Shown here: positions 56,999 through 64,000 of the stretch, in pieces
How the letters are laid out: every line of letters begins with the position of its first letter
How positions within the stretch are numbered: the first letter of the stretch is position 1
From: a virus
Direction: 5' to 3' (one strand)
Length of the DNA: 64,000 nucleotides
IMG/VR virus record: IMGVR_UViG_3300008108_000033
Coordinates: 1-64,000 of that record
The notes under the pieces: model-generated
Seen by the model: the letters and a program-made list of their open reading frames with translations, nothing else
What the model was told of the DNA's origin: nothing
Databases searched by the model: none
Translations under genes and position numbers: made by a program

Positions 56999-58675
56999 TT
57001 ATCCTTGAGAATTACATAAATTGCTATTGTATTTAGAAAACCCACAGCTTGCGTTATATCTTGTGCCAGTGCAGCTATTGTATCTGCAAGCACAAGAAGT
57101 ATAAACACGAGGCTTAGGCTTCTGCTCACACCCACAACTACCGTAAGTGCAGCATCCGGTGTTGTTTTTACATTTCCAACACTTGCCAAATTCAGGATTG
57201 CCCGGAACTAAACAATTGTTAGTGTATCCGTTGTCTCCGCAGCAACTTATAAATTTGCGAACCAAATTATTTTCTTCGTCTTTATACCAAGACTTATCTT
57301 CTTCTGGTCCGTACATATCATTTTCTATGATATTTAGTAGAGAACACCTTGCGTCTTCGCAGGCTTGATTGGTTGAAGCGCACATGCTGAGCCATTTTCC
57401 ATCGTCGTTATACAAAGCTTCATCGCATGGAACTGATACTTTAAGTTGCAGTATTTCATCCATGTACTTATTTTCTAGATCCGACGCGAACATCACTCCG
57501 TTTAACAAATCTTTGGCAAACGCTTCTCCCTTGTTTACAATAACCACTGAATCCTCCGTCTTGCTTTCTAATAAATTTTGTTTGACTAAATCAAATTTAT
57601 CTTGACTAAAACTGCTAGATTGCATGCTCATAGGAAGGCCAAGCAAATTACGATTTACTAAAATAAGCCGCATTTGCTCACCAATTGTTGGGCTTTTCAA
57701 TTTCAAAATATCCAGCCAAGTCTTGGAGAATACTTGAAAGAAATTAGACGAAGAAGGTGCCTTTTTGGAAGCATTAATAAATGTTTCCATCAAAAGCTCT
57801 CTGGCTTGGTCAACTCCAGAAACACCTTTGCCAAACATCTCATATGCTTTGACAAATATTTCATAGAAAGCGCCAGTCAAAACTCGACTAAAACTATGAG
57901 ATTCAGCTGCCAACTGATCGTTAGGCGCTCTCTGTGGCAAAGTTGATGGCGAAACATATTTAAAATTGTTCACGCCTTTTCTTAAAGCACCTCCCAGTCC
58001 CAGACTGGATCCAAATTGTTCTGCTAATCCTTCAACAATATTAGGTTTTCTAAGGTCTCCTCCTGTTGTTTCCAACATGTTTTTTACCACAGCAGGCTGT
58101 GCCAAGCTGCTCAAAATTGCACTGACATCGCCGAAGCTTTCATGAAATGCCCATAATTCTAGAGCTGCCATATTGAAAAATTCAGGCCTCATAGCATCGA
58201 GCAAACCATGTCCGAGTTCATGGGTAATTATGTCGGCAGATAAACATGTAAAAACTTTTTGCCCCTTGTTAGTGAAATAGAAAAATTTCAAACCTTGTCG
58301 ATCATAAAAAGCATTAGCCTGAACACCAGCCAATGGATCAACGTTTAATTTGTTAACTACTGCCCATTTTGATAAATCGGCTTTACGGTTCAATACATTG
58401 ATGCTGTGACATAGCACCGCGTATACATTTGCAGCTTGTCCTACGGGACGGTCTAAGGGACCACCGTTGCCAGTAAAATACTTAACAGCAAACTGCAACT
58501 TATAAGTTTGGGGGTTGTTGGCGTATCCCATCAAATTGGGAGTACTTGGGTCATTCAAGTAATATTTAATCTGCGTTCCCGCAGCTTCCATATCTACTTC
58601 GGTTGATTGGGCCTCCATTTTAGGAGTAAACAAATTCTTTACATTCTCATATAATTTTTTAAAGAATTGTAGCAT
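56999..58675 (-). CDS. Gluzincin metallopeptidase with Cys-rich C-terminus
   Basis: The protein has 558 residues. The active site H152-E-L-G-H156 is followed by HES motif H178-E179-S-F-G-D182, where E179 would be the third zinc ligand, as in M4/M36-type peptidases. The last ~120 residues hold 18 cysteines with several CxC and CC pairs (CWKCKNNTGCC, CGCEQ), probably disulphide-bonded or metal-binding. There is no obvious signal peptide, so an exported or virion-borne role is unproven. TATAAATA plus AAAGGGG precede the ATG. The start MLQFFKKLYENV is weakly targeting-like. Confidence 0.85.
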   Translation of the reverse strand: MLQFFKKLYENVKNLFTPKMEAQSTEVDMEAAGTQIKYYLNDPSTPNLMGYANNPQTYKLQFAVKYFTGNGGPLDRPVGQAANVYAVLCHSINVLNRKADLSKWAVVNKLNVDPLAGVQANAFYDRQGLKFFYFTNKGQKVFTCLSADIITHELGHGLLDAMRPEFFNMAALELWAFHESFGDVSAILSSLAQPAVVKNMLETTGGDLRKPNIVEGLAEQFGSSLGLGGALRKGVNNFKYVSPSTLPQRAPNDQLAAESHSFSRVLTGAFYEIFVKAYEMFGKGVSGVDQARELLMETFINASKKAPSSSNFFQVFSKTWLDILKLKSPTIGEQMRLILVNRNLLGLPMSMQSSSFSQDKFDLVKQNLLESKTEDSVVIVNKGEAFAKDLLNGVMFASDLENKYMDEILQLKVSVPCDEALYNDDGKWLSMCASTNQACEDARCSLLNIIENDMYGPEEDKSWYKDEENNLVRKFISCCGDNGYTNNCLVPGNPEFGKCWKCKNNTGCCTYGSCGCEQKPKPRVYTSCACRYNSCTGTRYNASCGFSKYNSNLCNSQG

Positions 58676-58693
58676 AAAAACCCCTTTCTATAT

Positions 58694-58701
58694 TATTTAT
58701 A
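58694..58701 (-). promoter_or_regulatory. Late-promoter-like TATAAATA with downstream SD
   Basis: In minus sense TATAAATA is followed 18 nt later by the ATG at 58675, with AAAGGGG between. The spacing agrees with a T4-type late promoter giving a short leader. The same 41-nt gap serves the divergent plus gene at 58717. Confidence 0.6.
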
Positions 58702-58716
58702 TAAAAAGGTGAAAAT

Positions 58717-59232
58717 ATGAATGTTGAAGAAAGAATTATCGAGCAGCGAACTCTAGAGGCAATCAGAAAAAATCTGATGGGCCAGCAGGGAAAACTTTAT
58801 TTGATTGCAAAAGTTTTAGGAAATGCCATCACACAGCAATCTGCTGGTGGTAATTTTTTGAACTTTGACATGTTCAATGAAGACCCAGACACAATTCCAA
58901 TATTAGAGGATGATGCAACTAGCCATGACATAGGCTATGTATTCAATGGATTATCACGAGGATTAAATATTGAAATTATTTGCAAAGATTACGAAGGTGT
59001 TATAAAGTTAACTTGGGATGGATTTTGTTATTATCACGAAGAAGCAAATGTTCTTATGAAATACGTGCCAAATGACAAATTGGAAAAAATGGTTGACAGT
59101 TTATTCACAGTAGTAGAAAATAAAGTGCAAGAAGAATATAGAAGACTTAAAAAACAGGAAATAAAAGAAGCCCCCAAGCTCGAACAAGAAGAACTCAGAA
59201 GGCTTCGCGATAAATGGGGCGATATTATTTAA
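58717..59232 (+). CDS. Helical hypothetical protein
   Basis: The protein has 171 residues. It starts MNVEERIIEQRTLEAIRKNL and ends in a charged helix (LEQEELRRLRDKWGDII). A mixed middle (RGLNIEIICKDYEGVIKLTW) contains hydrophobic strands. AAAGGTG precedes the ATG. The stop is 2 nt from the stop of the convergent gene. Not recognised. Confidence 0.6.
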   Translation: MNVEERIIEQRTLEAIRKNLMGQQGKLYLIAKVLGNAITQQSAGGNFLNFDMFNEDPDTIPILEDDATSHDIGYVFNGLSRGLNIEIICKDYEGVIKLTWDGFCYYHEEANVLMKYVPNDKLEKMVDSLFTVVENKVQEEYRRLKKQEIKEAPKLEQEELRRLRDKWGDII

Positions 59233-59234
59233 TA

Positions 59235-60077
59235 TCAGGGAGGGCTAATCAAATCGCCGCTTTGAAGTGTGTAAGGCGTCTCTAGTTTGGCACACATTGT
59301 AGTACCGCTGTAAAGATAATATGTCTTCTTGGCGAGGTCGCCCGGCACAGCACCGGCATAATAACGGAGTTCCTCAGTCAACTGACCGCTTGTGTTGTAT
59401 ACTGTGTTGTAGAAGAAATAACCGTCGTTAGAACCTCTCAGCAACTGCCAATCCGCAAGAGGATTGTTCGGATCCATTCCTTGCCATTGAATTAATTGCG
59501 CCTCATAAGCGTTAGTTGTCGGATCCAACAGAATAATACGGTCTGGCCCAAGCGTAGGATATTGGAACCTCTCCTGCATATCCCATCGTTCAAAATAAGT
59601 AGGAAGTTCGCGTATGGGAGCCTTCCTGTTAAACTGCAAAACGGTTTCCGCTCCAGTGTTTCCGATATAAGCTCTAATATGGCGACCACCAGCATTCTTG
59701 GTGTACTTAATCAAAACCATTGAAGGAGCAAACTGATAATACTGCGAAGAAAATACAGAGGCCTGAAACATGCCTGCAAAAATTGCATTAGCATTTAGGC
59801 TGTTTACTACTTCTAGGGCAGTAACAGCAGTCATGTCCGCGCCAGTTATGTTAATATTTAACTGACTATACCCAAGAAGACTTGGATCGTAAGCATAAAA
59901 CAGCGTCAAAACATCGTTGCCGGGTGCGGATAGGTCGTAGGTGCCTGTTTGAGCATTCACCATGTAGTCTGAACGATTGGTGTTTGCAGGAATGTTCCAT
60001 GTAGTTTGATACTGGCGATCTGAGCCGAATAACGAACCTCTAAACTCAAAATCGAATACGTTTTGGAAAAATGGCAT
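59235..60077 (-). CDS. Beta-rich virion-type protein
   Basis: The protein has 280 residues, Asn/Tyr/Thr-rich with almost no Lys-rich or coiled-coil parts, as typical of virion surface proteins. Examples: MPFFQNVFDFEFRGSLFG at the start, RHIRAYIGNTGAETVLQF in the middle, and TYYLYSGTTMCAKLETPYTL at the end. AAGAGG is the ribosome site and TAAATA lies before it. A capsid, collar or decoration protein is plausible. No family was identified. Confidence 0.65.
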   Translation of the reverse strand: MPFFQNVFDFEFRGSLFGSDRQYQTTWNIPANTNRSDYMVNAQTGTYDLSAPGNDVLTLFYAYDPSLLGYSQLNINITGADMTAVTALEVVNSLNANAIFAGMFQASVFSSQYYQFAPSMVLIKYTKNAGGRHIRAYIGNTGAETVLQFNRKAPIRELPTYFERWDMQERFQYPTLGPDRIILLDPTTNAYEAQLIQWQGMDPNNPLADWQLLRGSNDGYFFYNTVYNTSGQLTEELRYYAGAVPGDLAKKTYYLYSGTTMCAKLETPYTLQSGDLISPP

Positions 60078-60096
60078 AAATACCTCTTATATTTAA

Positions 60097-60561
60097 TTAT
60101 CTATCAAAGTTTCTTAAAATCATCTTATAGTTATCCACGTCCTCGCGGCTTTTTTTGATTTGCTCCTCGTAGAATACTTCCATGTACCTTCTGTCCGGCT
60201 CGTCTAATAAAGGTACATGCGTGACAATCCTATCAGCATAATTAGCAACTACTTCTTGCTCCATGGCCAAGGCATACTGCAGCAATTCCTTGACATCATA
60301 TGAGCATACATGAGGCAAATCTTCTATAAAACTTAAAAATTCTTTAAGATCCGCATCTAAACCCAAAAGCGCATTCTGGAACTCTAGAACATGCTTCATT
60401 TCACTTGAAGCTTCTTTTTCAAATAGTTCTTTATATTCTTCTCGGTGCGGGCCAGAAACTAAAGAGGCAGCCGCCAAATAAAAATGCATGTGCTTGCGTT
60501 CATTTCGCAAATCCTGCTGCATGATGTTAACAAATTGTGCATAATTTTCATTTTTCAGCAT
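60097..60561 (-). CDS. Ferritin-like diiron protein
   Basis: The protein has 154 residues forming a likely four-helix bundle. Candidate metal ligands are E21 (RNERKHMHFY), E54-x-x-H57 (SEMKHVLEF), E101 or E103 (AMEQEVVANY) and acidic residues near 132-140 (YEEQIKKSRED). The pattern fits rubrerythrin/bacterioferritin-type domains; the last ExxH is altered to ExxxxxR. It could store iron or protect against oxidative damage. SD AGGAG; divergent from the terminase. Confidence 0.75.
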   Translation of the reverse strand: MLKNENYAQFVNIMQQDLRNERKHMHFYLAAASLVSGPHREEYKELFEKEASSEMKHVLEFQNALLGLDADLKEFLSFIEDLPHVCSYDVKELLQYALAMEQEVVANYADRIVTHVPLLDEPDRRYMEVFYEEQIKKSREDVDNYKMILRNFDR

Positions 60562-60610
60562 TTTTATCTCCTATTATAGATATTATAGTTACTACTCTAG
60601 TGACACACCT

Positions 60611-62398
60611 ATGAAAAGCATTTGGAAAAAAAAATATAAATCACCAGCTGATTATTACAAAAAAAATTATGATCAAGAATTCTATTATTTTGATAAACTA
60701 CAACTACAAATAGATCCAGATGAAACTGTAGACGACATTAATCTTTATGATCCTGTCCAACAAGCCGATGAAATTGAAAAATGCGTAAAGAGCTTTCCCT
60801 ACTTCTGCCACAGATATGTTAAGATTTTACACCCAACCAAAGGCCTCATACCCTTTGTAATGTACAAATATCAGGCTAGAAGTATAGAATTTTACCAAAA
60901 ACACAGATTCAATATCATAAGCAAGTTCCGACAGGGCGGATTGACCACCGTGACGCTGCTTTATGGGCTCTGGAAATGCATGTTTGAATTAGACCAGCAA
61001 ATCATGGCATTGTCTAAAACTGACCGCGAAGCTGTAGGCATTGGCATGATGGTAGACAGGGCCGTCGAACACATGCCAACTTGGATGAAACCAAAAAAGG
61101 ATGGCAAGTGGAATGACCACTTAAAACAATTTCCCGATACAGGCGGATCTATTCAGTTCCATTCGCCTGAAGCTGCTCGCGGTAAATCAGTTACGTTTCT
61201 TATAATAGACGAAGCCGCGTTTATTCCCGACATGGAATCGCACTGGAAAGCTATGTGGCCGGTACTTAGTACTGGTGGAAGTTGCGTGCTAGTTTCCACT
61301 GTTAACGGATTAGGTAACTGGTACGAGGAAACATACACAAACGCCAAAGAAGGCAAAAACATGTTCCACGTAATCGACCTAGATTACTGGGAGCATCCAG
61401 ATTATTCACCAAAAAATAACCCGAATTGGGAAAAAGAACAGAGAAGTCAATTAGGAGAAAAAGGCTTCTTGCAGGAAGTATTGCGTAGCTTCTTAGGCTC
61501 TGGAGATACTTACATACCTTCTGATAAAATAACAGCAATCGAACAGAGTTTAAGAAACAAATATCCATACAAAAGATTATTCCCGCAGTTTTGCAACAAA
61601 GATGTTCCAGAAGAAAACGATAGTGAGTACGAAAAAGGTGCCTTATGGATATGGCAAGAGCCTAAGGATGGCGCGGATTATATTTTGGGAGTTGATTGCG
61701 CAGAAGGAATAGGCTCGCACGGCGATAATTCATGCATACAGCTAATAAATGCAAATACTCTGGAACAAGTTGCAGAATTCTATAGTCATAGCATCCAGCC
61801 ACACGACTTTTCTCATATTGTACACGAGCTAGCAAGCGCTTATAATTCGGCACTTGTGATAGTTGAAGATATGTCTAGCGGCGGCATAGTTTTGGATATG
61901 CTTTTCAGAGAATTGTCTTATGAAAACTTGTTTTATCCGCCTAAGTTTACCAAAAATGTAAAACCCGGCATAAAGATGTCAGTGAATGTAAGACCTATTG
62001 TGTTGCAAGGCTTTCAAAGCAGAATTCTCAATGGTGCCCTGCAAGTAAATAGCCGCAGACTACTGAATGAAATGAAAACATTTGAATACAACAGCTCAAC
62101 CAAAAAAGCCGAAGCAGCCAGAGGAAAACATGATGATGCCATCATAGCCATGGCGCTAGCTTTGTATGCAAGAGATCAAAGCATAAGAGACGTTCCATTA
62201 GGAATGACCGCTGGTGAACAAAATAATAAAACCCAAGCTAATATTTCTGACATTAGGGAAGAACTGAGAAAAGGGTTAAAAGAATCAATTTTTGATAAAG
62301 TTATGAAAAAAGAAAAATCCTTAGAAGATTTGGAAAATGAAAATTTACTTAGAATGTATAGAAAGCAAAACTCTCTTCTAAAAGACTTCGGATGGTAA
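60611..62398 (+). CDS. Terminase large subunit
   Basis: The protein has 595 residues. ATPase motifs are Walker A-type K105-F-R-Q-G-G-L-T-T113 (lacking the usual Lys directly before Thr, as in some phage terminases), Walker B FLIIDEAAFI (D200, E201) and coupling motif STVNG (229-233). Nuclease motifs are D362 in ILGVDCAEG, E419/D420 in LVIVEDMSSGG and D508/D509 in GKHDDAI. The motor pumps DNA into the head and cuts it. It starts 49 nt from the divergent ferritin-like gene. Small terminase subunit is not identified. Confidence 0.95.
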   Translation: MKSIWKKKYKSPADYYKKNYDQEFYYFDKLQLQIDPDETVDDINLYDPVQQADEIEKCVKSFPYFCHRYVKILHPTKGLIPFVMYKYQARSIEFYQKHRFNIISKFRQGGLTTVTLLYGLWKCMFELDQQIMALSKTDREAVGIGMMVDRAVEHMPTWMKPKKDGKWNDHLKQFPDTGGSIQFHSPEAARGKSVTFLIIDEAAFIPDMESHWKAMWPVLSTGGSCVLVSTVNGLGNWYEETYTNAKEGKNMFHVIDLDYWEHPDYSPKNNPNWEKEQRSQLGEKGFLQEVLRSFLGSGDTYIPSDKITAIEQSLRNKYPYKRLFPQFCNKDVPEENDSEYEKGALWIWQEPKDGADYILGVDCAEGIGSHGDNSCIQLINANTLEQVAEFYSHSIQPHDFSHIVHELASAYNSALVIVEDMSSGGIVLDMLFRELSYENLFYPPKFTKNVKPGIKMSVNVRPIVLQGFQSRILNGALQVNSRRLLNEMKTFEYNSSTKKAEAARGKHDDAIIAMALALYARDQSIRDVPLGMTAGEQNNKTQANISDIREELRKGLKESIFDKVMKKEKSLEDLENENLLRMYRKQNSLLKDFGW

Positions 62399-62425
62399 TA
62401 TAAGGTATTTACTATAGATAGTGTT

Positions 62426-63220
62426 ATGCGGAATCCAGAATTTAAAATTGACCTGTCGCTATACCAAGAGGCTATGAATTTGAGCCTCCATGATGAGGTA
62501 TGGTTTCATAATGCTTTGAGAAACAGAGAAAATTTACGCGAAATTACAAAAAGTCTCACAAAAGAAGATTGCGACATCGCTGTAAACAGATTTACAGCAA
62601 ATAAAGATATTGGAGAATTTTTAAAATTTAAAAAAAATGAAGTTGTAGACGAAGATACTTTAAACATTCTCCTTAATACCAGCAGCAAAGAAAGTAAATC
62701 TAAAATAATTCAAACAATCTCTAAAAAAACAGAAAATCACGCAGCAATAGTTTCAGCTTTGCTAAACGAATATTGCCAACAAACAAGAGACATTTTTGAT
62801 GCAAAAATTCTAGCTTTTCTAGAAAATATAGAAGAAGCATTTGCGCCAATTAAAAAATTCAAAATTGAATTAAATGAATCTAAATTCTTTCTAGTAATGC
62901 TAGATGACAAAGGCATTACTACCACAGAAGAACACCAATCAATAAATGAATATTTCAGCCAGAGAGCAAAAAGTAATAAAATTTGCCGTGGATACGTGAG
63001 CAAAAACATGGTTCCAGAGAAATATATTGAAAATGCAATTAACAAATTGCTATATGTAAAGGAGTGCAAACTGCCAGTACACTTCGTACAGAAAAATTTT
63101 GGGGACTACAAGATTGTATACAAAGAAAATCAAGTATGTCACATGGGAGAATATGATTTCACAATATCTTGTAATGATATAAAGATATTAAATATCAGCA
63201 AAGTGAGAGGCGATAAATGA
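62426..63220 (+). CDS. Hypothetical protein downstream of the terminase
   Basis: The protein has 264 residues: a helical N-terminal two-thirds (DEVWFHNALRNRENL, KIIQTISKKTENHAAI), then a mixed C-terminal part with FFLVMLDDKGITTTEEH. No membrane segment or known motif was found. It follows the terminase by 27 nt and shares ATGA with the next gene. An assembly role is possible from position only. Confidence 0.65.
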   Translation: MRNPEFKIDLSLYQEAMNLSLHDEVWFHNALRNRENLREITKSLTKEDCDIAVNRFTANKDIGEFLKFKKNEVVDEDTLNILLNTSSKESKSKIIQTISKKTENHAAIVSALLNEYCQQTRDIFDAKILAFLENIEEAFAPIKKFKIELNESKFFLVMLDDKGITTTEEHQSINEYFSQRAKSNKICRGYVSKNMVPEKYIENAINKLLYVKECKLPVHFVQKNFGDYKIVYKENQVCHMGEYDFTISCNDIKILNISKVRGDK

Positions 63221-63555
63221 ATTTCAGCGAAGCTAAATTGTTGCAAATACAAAAAAATATTGAAGCATGCGTAAGAGAATTGCCAGATCAATTTGCTCTT
63301 TCTGAAGTTAAATACAACCTAAAACGCGCACTAGAATCAATAAACACTGTAAATGCAAAGCGTAAAAAGCGAAAAATAAATGAAATGCAAAATGAATCGA
63401 AAAACAAAATGGCATTCATGTCCCTTGATGATGCCAAAAGAGCCCTAAAAATTCTTGATGATATGATGGCAAGCGAACAAAAGACCATAGACGCGCTTAA
63501 TAATGCGCCCAAAAACTCAATTCAAGACATGTCAGATGAAATGCTGCTGGGTTAA
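63217..63555 (+). CDS. Small helical protein
   Basis: The protein has 112 residues. MNFSEAKLLQIQKNIEACVR and a very basic stretch (AKRKKRKINE) are followed by an amphipathic helix. SD AGAGG; the ATGA overlap couples it to the previous gene. Basic character could reflect nucleic-acid binding, in keeping with a neighbour of terminase. The end overlaps the convergent gene by 24 bp. Confidence 0.6.
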   Translation: MNFSEAKLLQIQKNIEACVRELPDQFALSEVKYNLKRALESINTVNAKRKKRKINEMQNESKNKMAFMSLDDAKRALKILDDMMASEQKTIDALNNAPKNSIQDMSDEMLLG

Positions 63556-64000
63556 TTTAAACTCAGGCGGAACATGTACAAAATCAGCTAGAAGTAATAA
63601 AGTTTTATTTATATTGTCAAAATTATCATCAATTATCAAGTGATTCTTGTTTCTTTTTAATAATTGATAAATGAAATCTTTTCGCCTTTTCAAATAATCA
63701 GATGCACAGTTTCTGTGTATTACTCCACCATCGCGTATGTTTTGAAGCGCTTCTGGAGTATCATTCCTTAAATATATTATTTTAGCAGAATCGAGAGTAT
63801 CTTTAAAACCAATTTGCCAGTTATGTACCAAAATGTCAAAAAATCTCGAAAAATTTCTTTTACTGTTCTTTCGGTCAAATTTGATATCCTTGTTATAATA
63901 AACATTGTATTCTTTATATACAAAACTTGAAATTAAAAACTGATTAGATGTAAGCACCTTGTTCCAAGTGTTTACTCTACATCCCAAATGACTCAGAATA
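63532..64000 (-). CDS. Partial, sulfotransferase-like protein (weak)
   Basis: The frame is open from 63532 to the window end and may start beyond it; the first start in the window is a TTG at 63987. The readable part is about 155 residues. AKIIYLRNDTPEALQNIRDG and KTLLLLADFVHVPPEF recall the 'IYL-R.P..A' and C-terminal parts of sulfotransferases, without a confirmed nucleotide-binding loop (which would lie upstream). Such an enzyme would suit the phage's sugar genes. Weak call. Confidence 0.4.
   Translation of the reverse strand, partial: ILSHLGCRVNTWNKVLTSNQFLISSFVYKEYNVYYNKDIKFDRKNSKRNFSRFFDILVHNWQIGFKDTLDSAKIIYLRNDTPEALQNIRDGGVIHRNCASDYLKRRKDFIYQLLKRNKNHLIIDDNFDNINKTLLLLADFVHVPPEFKLTQQHFI

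Noticed and set aside
56965-57189. Hydrophobic minus-strand frame overlapping the metallopeptidase tail
   Set aside because: It lies in another frame of the Cys-rich coding region, with no ribosome site, and most of it is inside the stronger gene.
1-64000. tRNA genes, CRISPR arrays, integrase or att sites
   Set aside because: No cloverleaf-like sequences, spaced direct repeats, or recombinase motifs were noticed; covariance-model searches would be needed to exclude tRNAs fully.

Overview
The window is a gene-dense, AT-rich segment of a large lytic tailed bacteriophage with a contractile (myovirus, T4-superfamily-like) tail. The evidence is a terminase large subunit, a 2,597-residue tape measure, and a run of baseplate homologues in the usual myovirus order (tube cap, gp53-like, hub, OB-fold spike, gp25-like, gp6/J-like, gp7/I-like), followed by very large fibre genes. 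There is no integrase, rRNA, tRNA or CRISPR array. Portal, major capsid, sheath, tube and replicative polymerase are all missing, so this is one part of a much larger genome. The host cannot be named from the sequence.

Layout. 1-7.8 kb: short interleaved operons on both strands. Many encode small proteins with a T4-like capsid-targeting N-terminus, alongside an S-adenosylmethionine decarboxylase, an HNH nuclease, an HExxH peptidase, a secreted Gly/Met-rich protein and several small membrane proteins. 7.8-13.4 kb (mostly minus): a cupin-like protein (plus strand), a UDP-GlcNAc 2-epimerase/methyltransferase/GT32 cluster, a ClpP-like protease, a CCA-adding-enzyme-like nucleotidyltransferase and a coiled-coil membrane protein. 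13.5-46.4 kb (plus): the late morphogenesis operon, ending in three fibre proteins that share one N-terminal domain and are interspersed with glycosyltransferase-like genes. 46.4-48.1 kb (minus): two paralogous membrane-anchored proteins and two small proteins. 48.1-53.1 kb (plus): a probable decoration protein closed by a terminator, a GT9 glycosyltransferase, an actin-like ATPase and a duplicated-domain protein. 53.1-60.6 kb: alternating short operons with a Toprim primase, a Cas4/RecB-like nuclease, a hyperacidic protein, a gluzincin metallopeptidase with a Cys-rich tail, a virion-type beta protein and a ferritin-like protein. 60.6-64 kb: terminase and two following genes, then a minus-strand gene cut by the window end.

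Themes. (1) About ten unrelated proteins start with a short [F/Y/I]xx[F/Y/W]-hydrophobic motif, often followed by (L/I)xE. This resembles the capsid-targeting sequence of T4 internal head proteins and suggests a cargo set packaged with the DNA. (2) Many of these genes and several late genes have a TATAAATA-like or TATATATT box only 2-5 nt before an ATG that lacks a Shine-Dalgarno (SD) site, which predicts leaderless late mRNAs. Other genes have the same box further upstream plus a normal SD. (3) Eight of ten convergent gene pairs overlap by 4-50 bp and divergent pairs share tiny promoter regions, so transcription is tightly interleaved. (4) Glycosyltransferase-like genes sit next to fibre and decoration genes, which would fit phage-directed virion glycosylation.

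Limits. Functions come from motif recognition by eye. No database search, structure prediction or composition calculation was run. Genes called hypothetical were not recognised.
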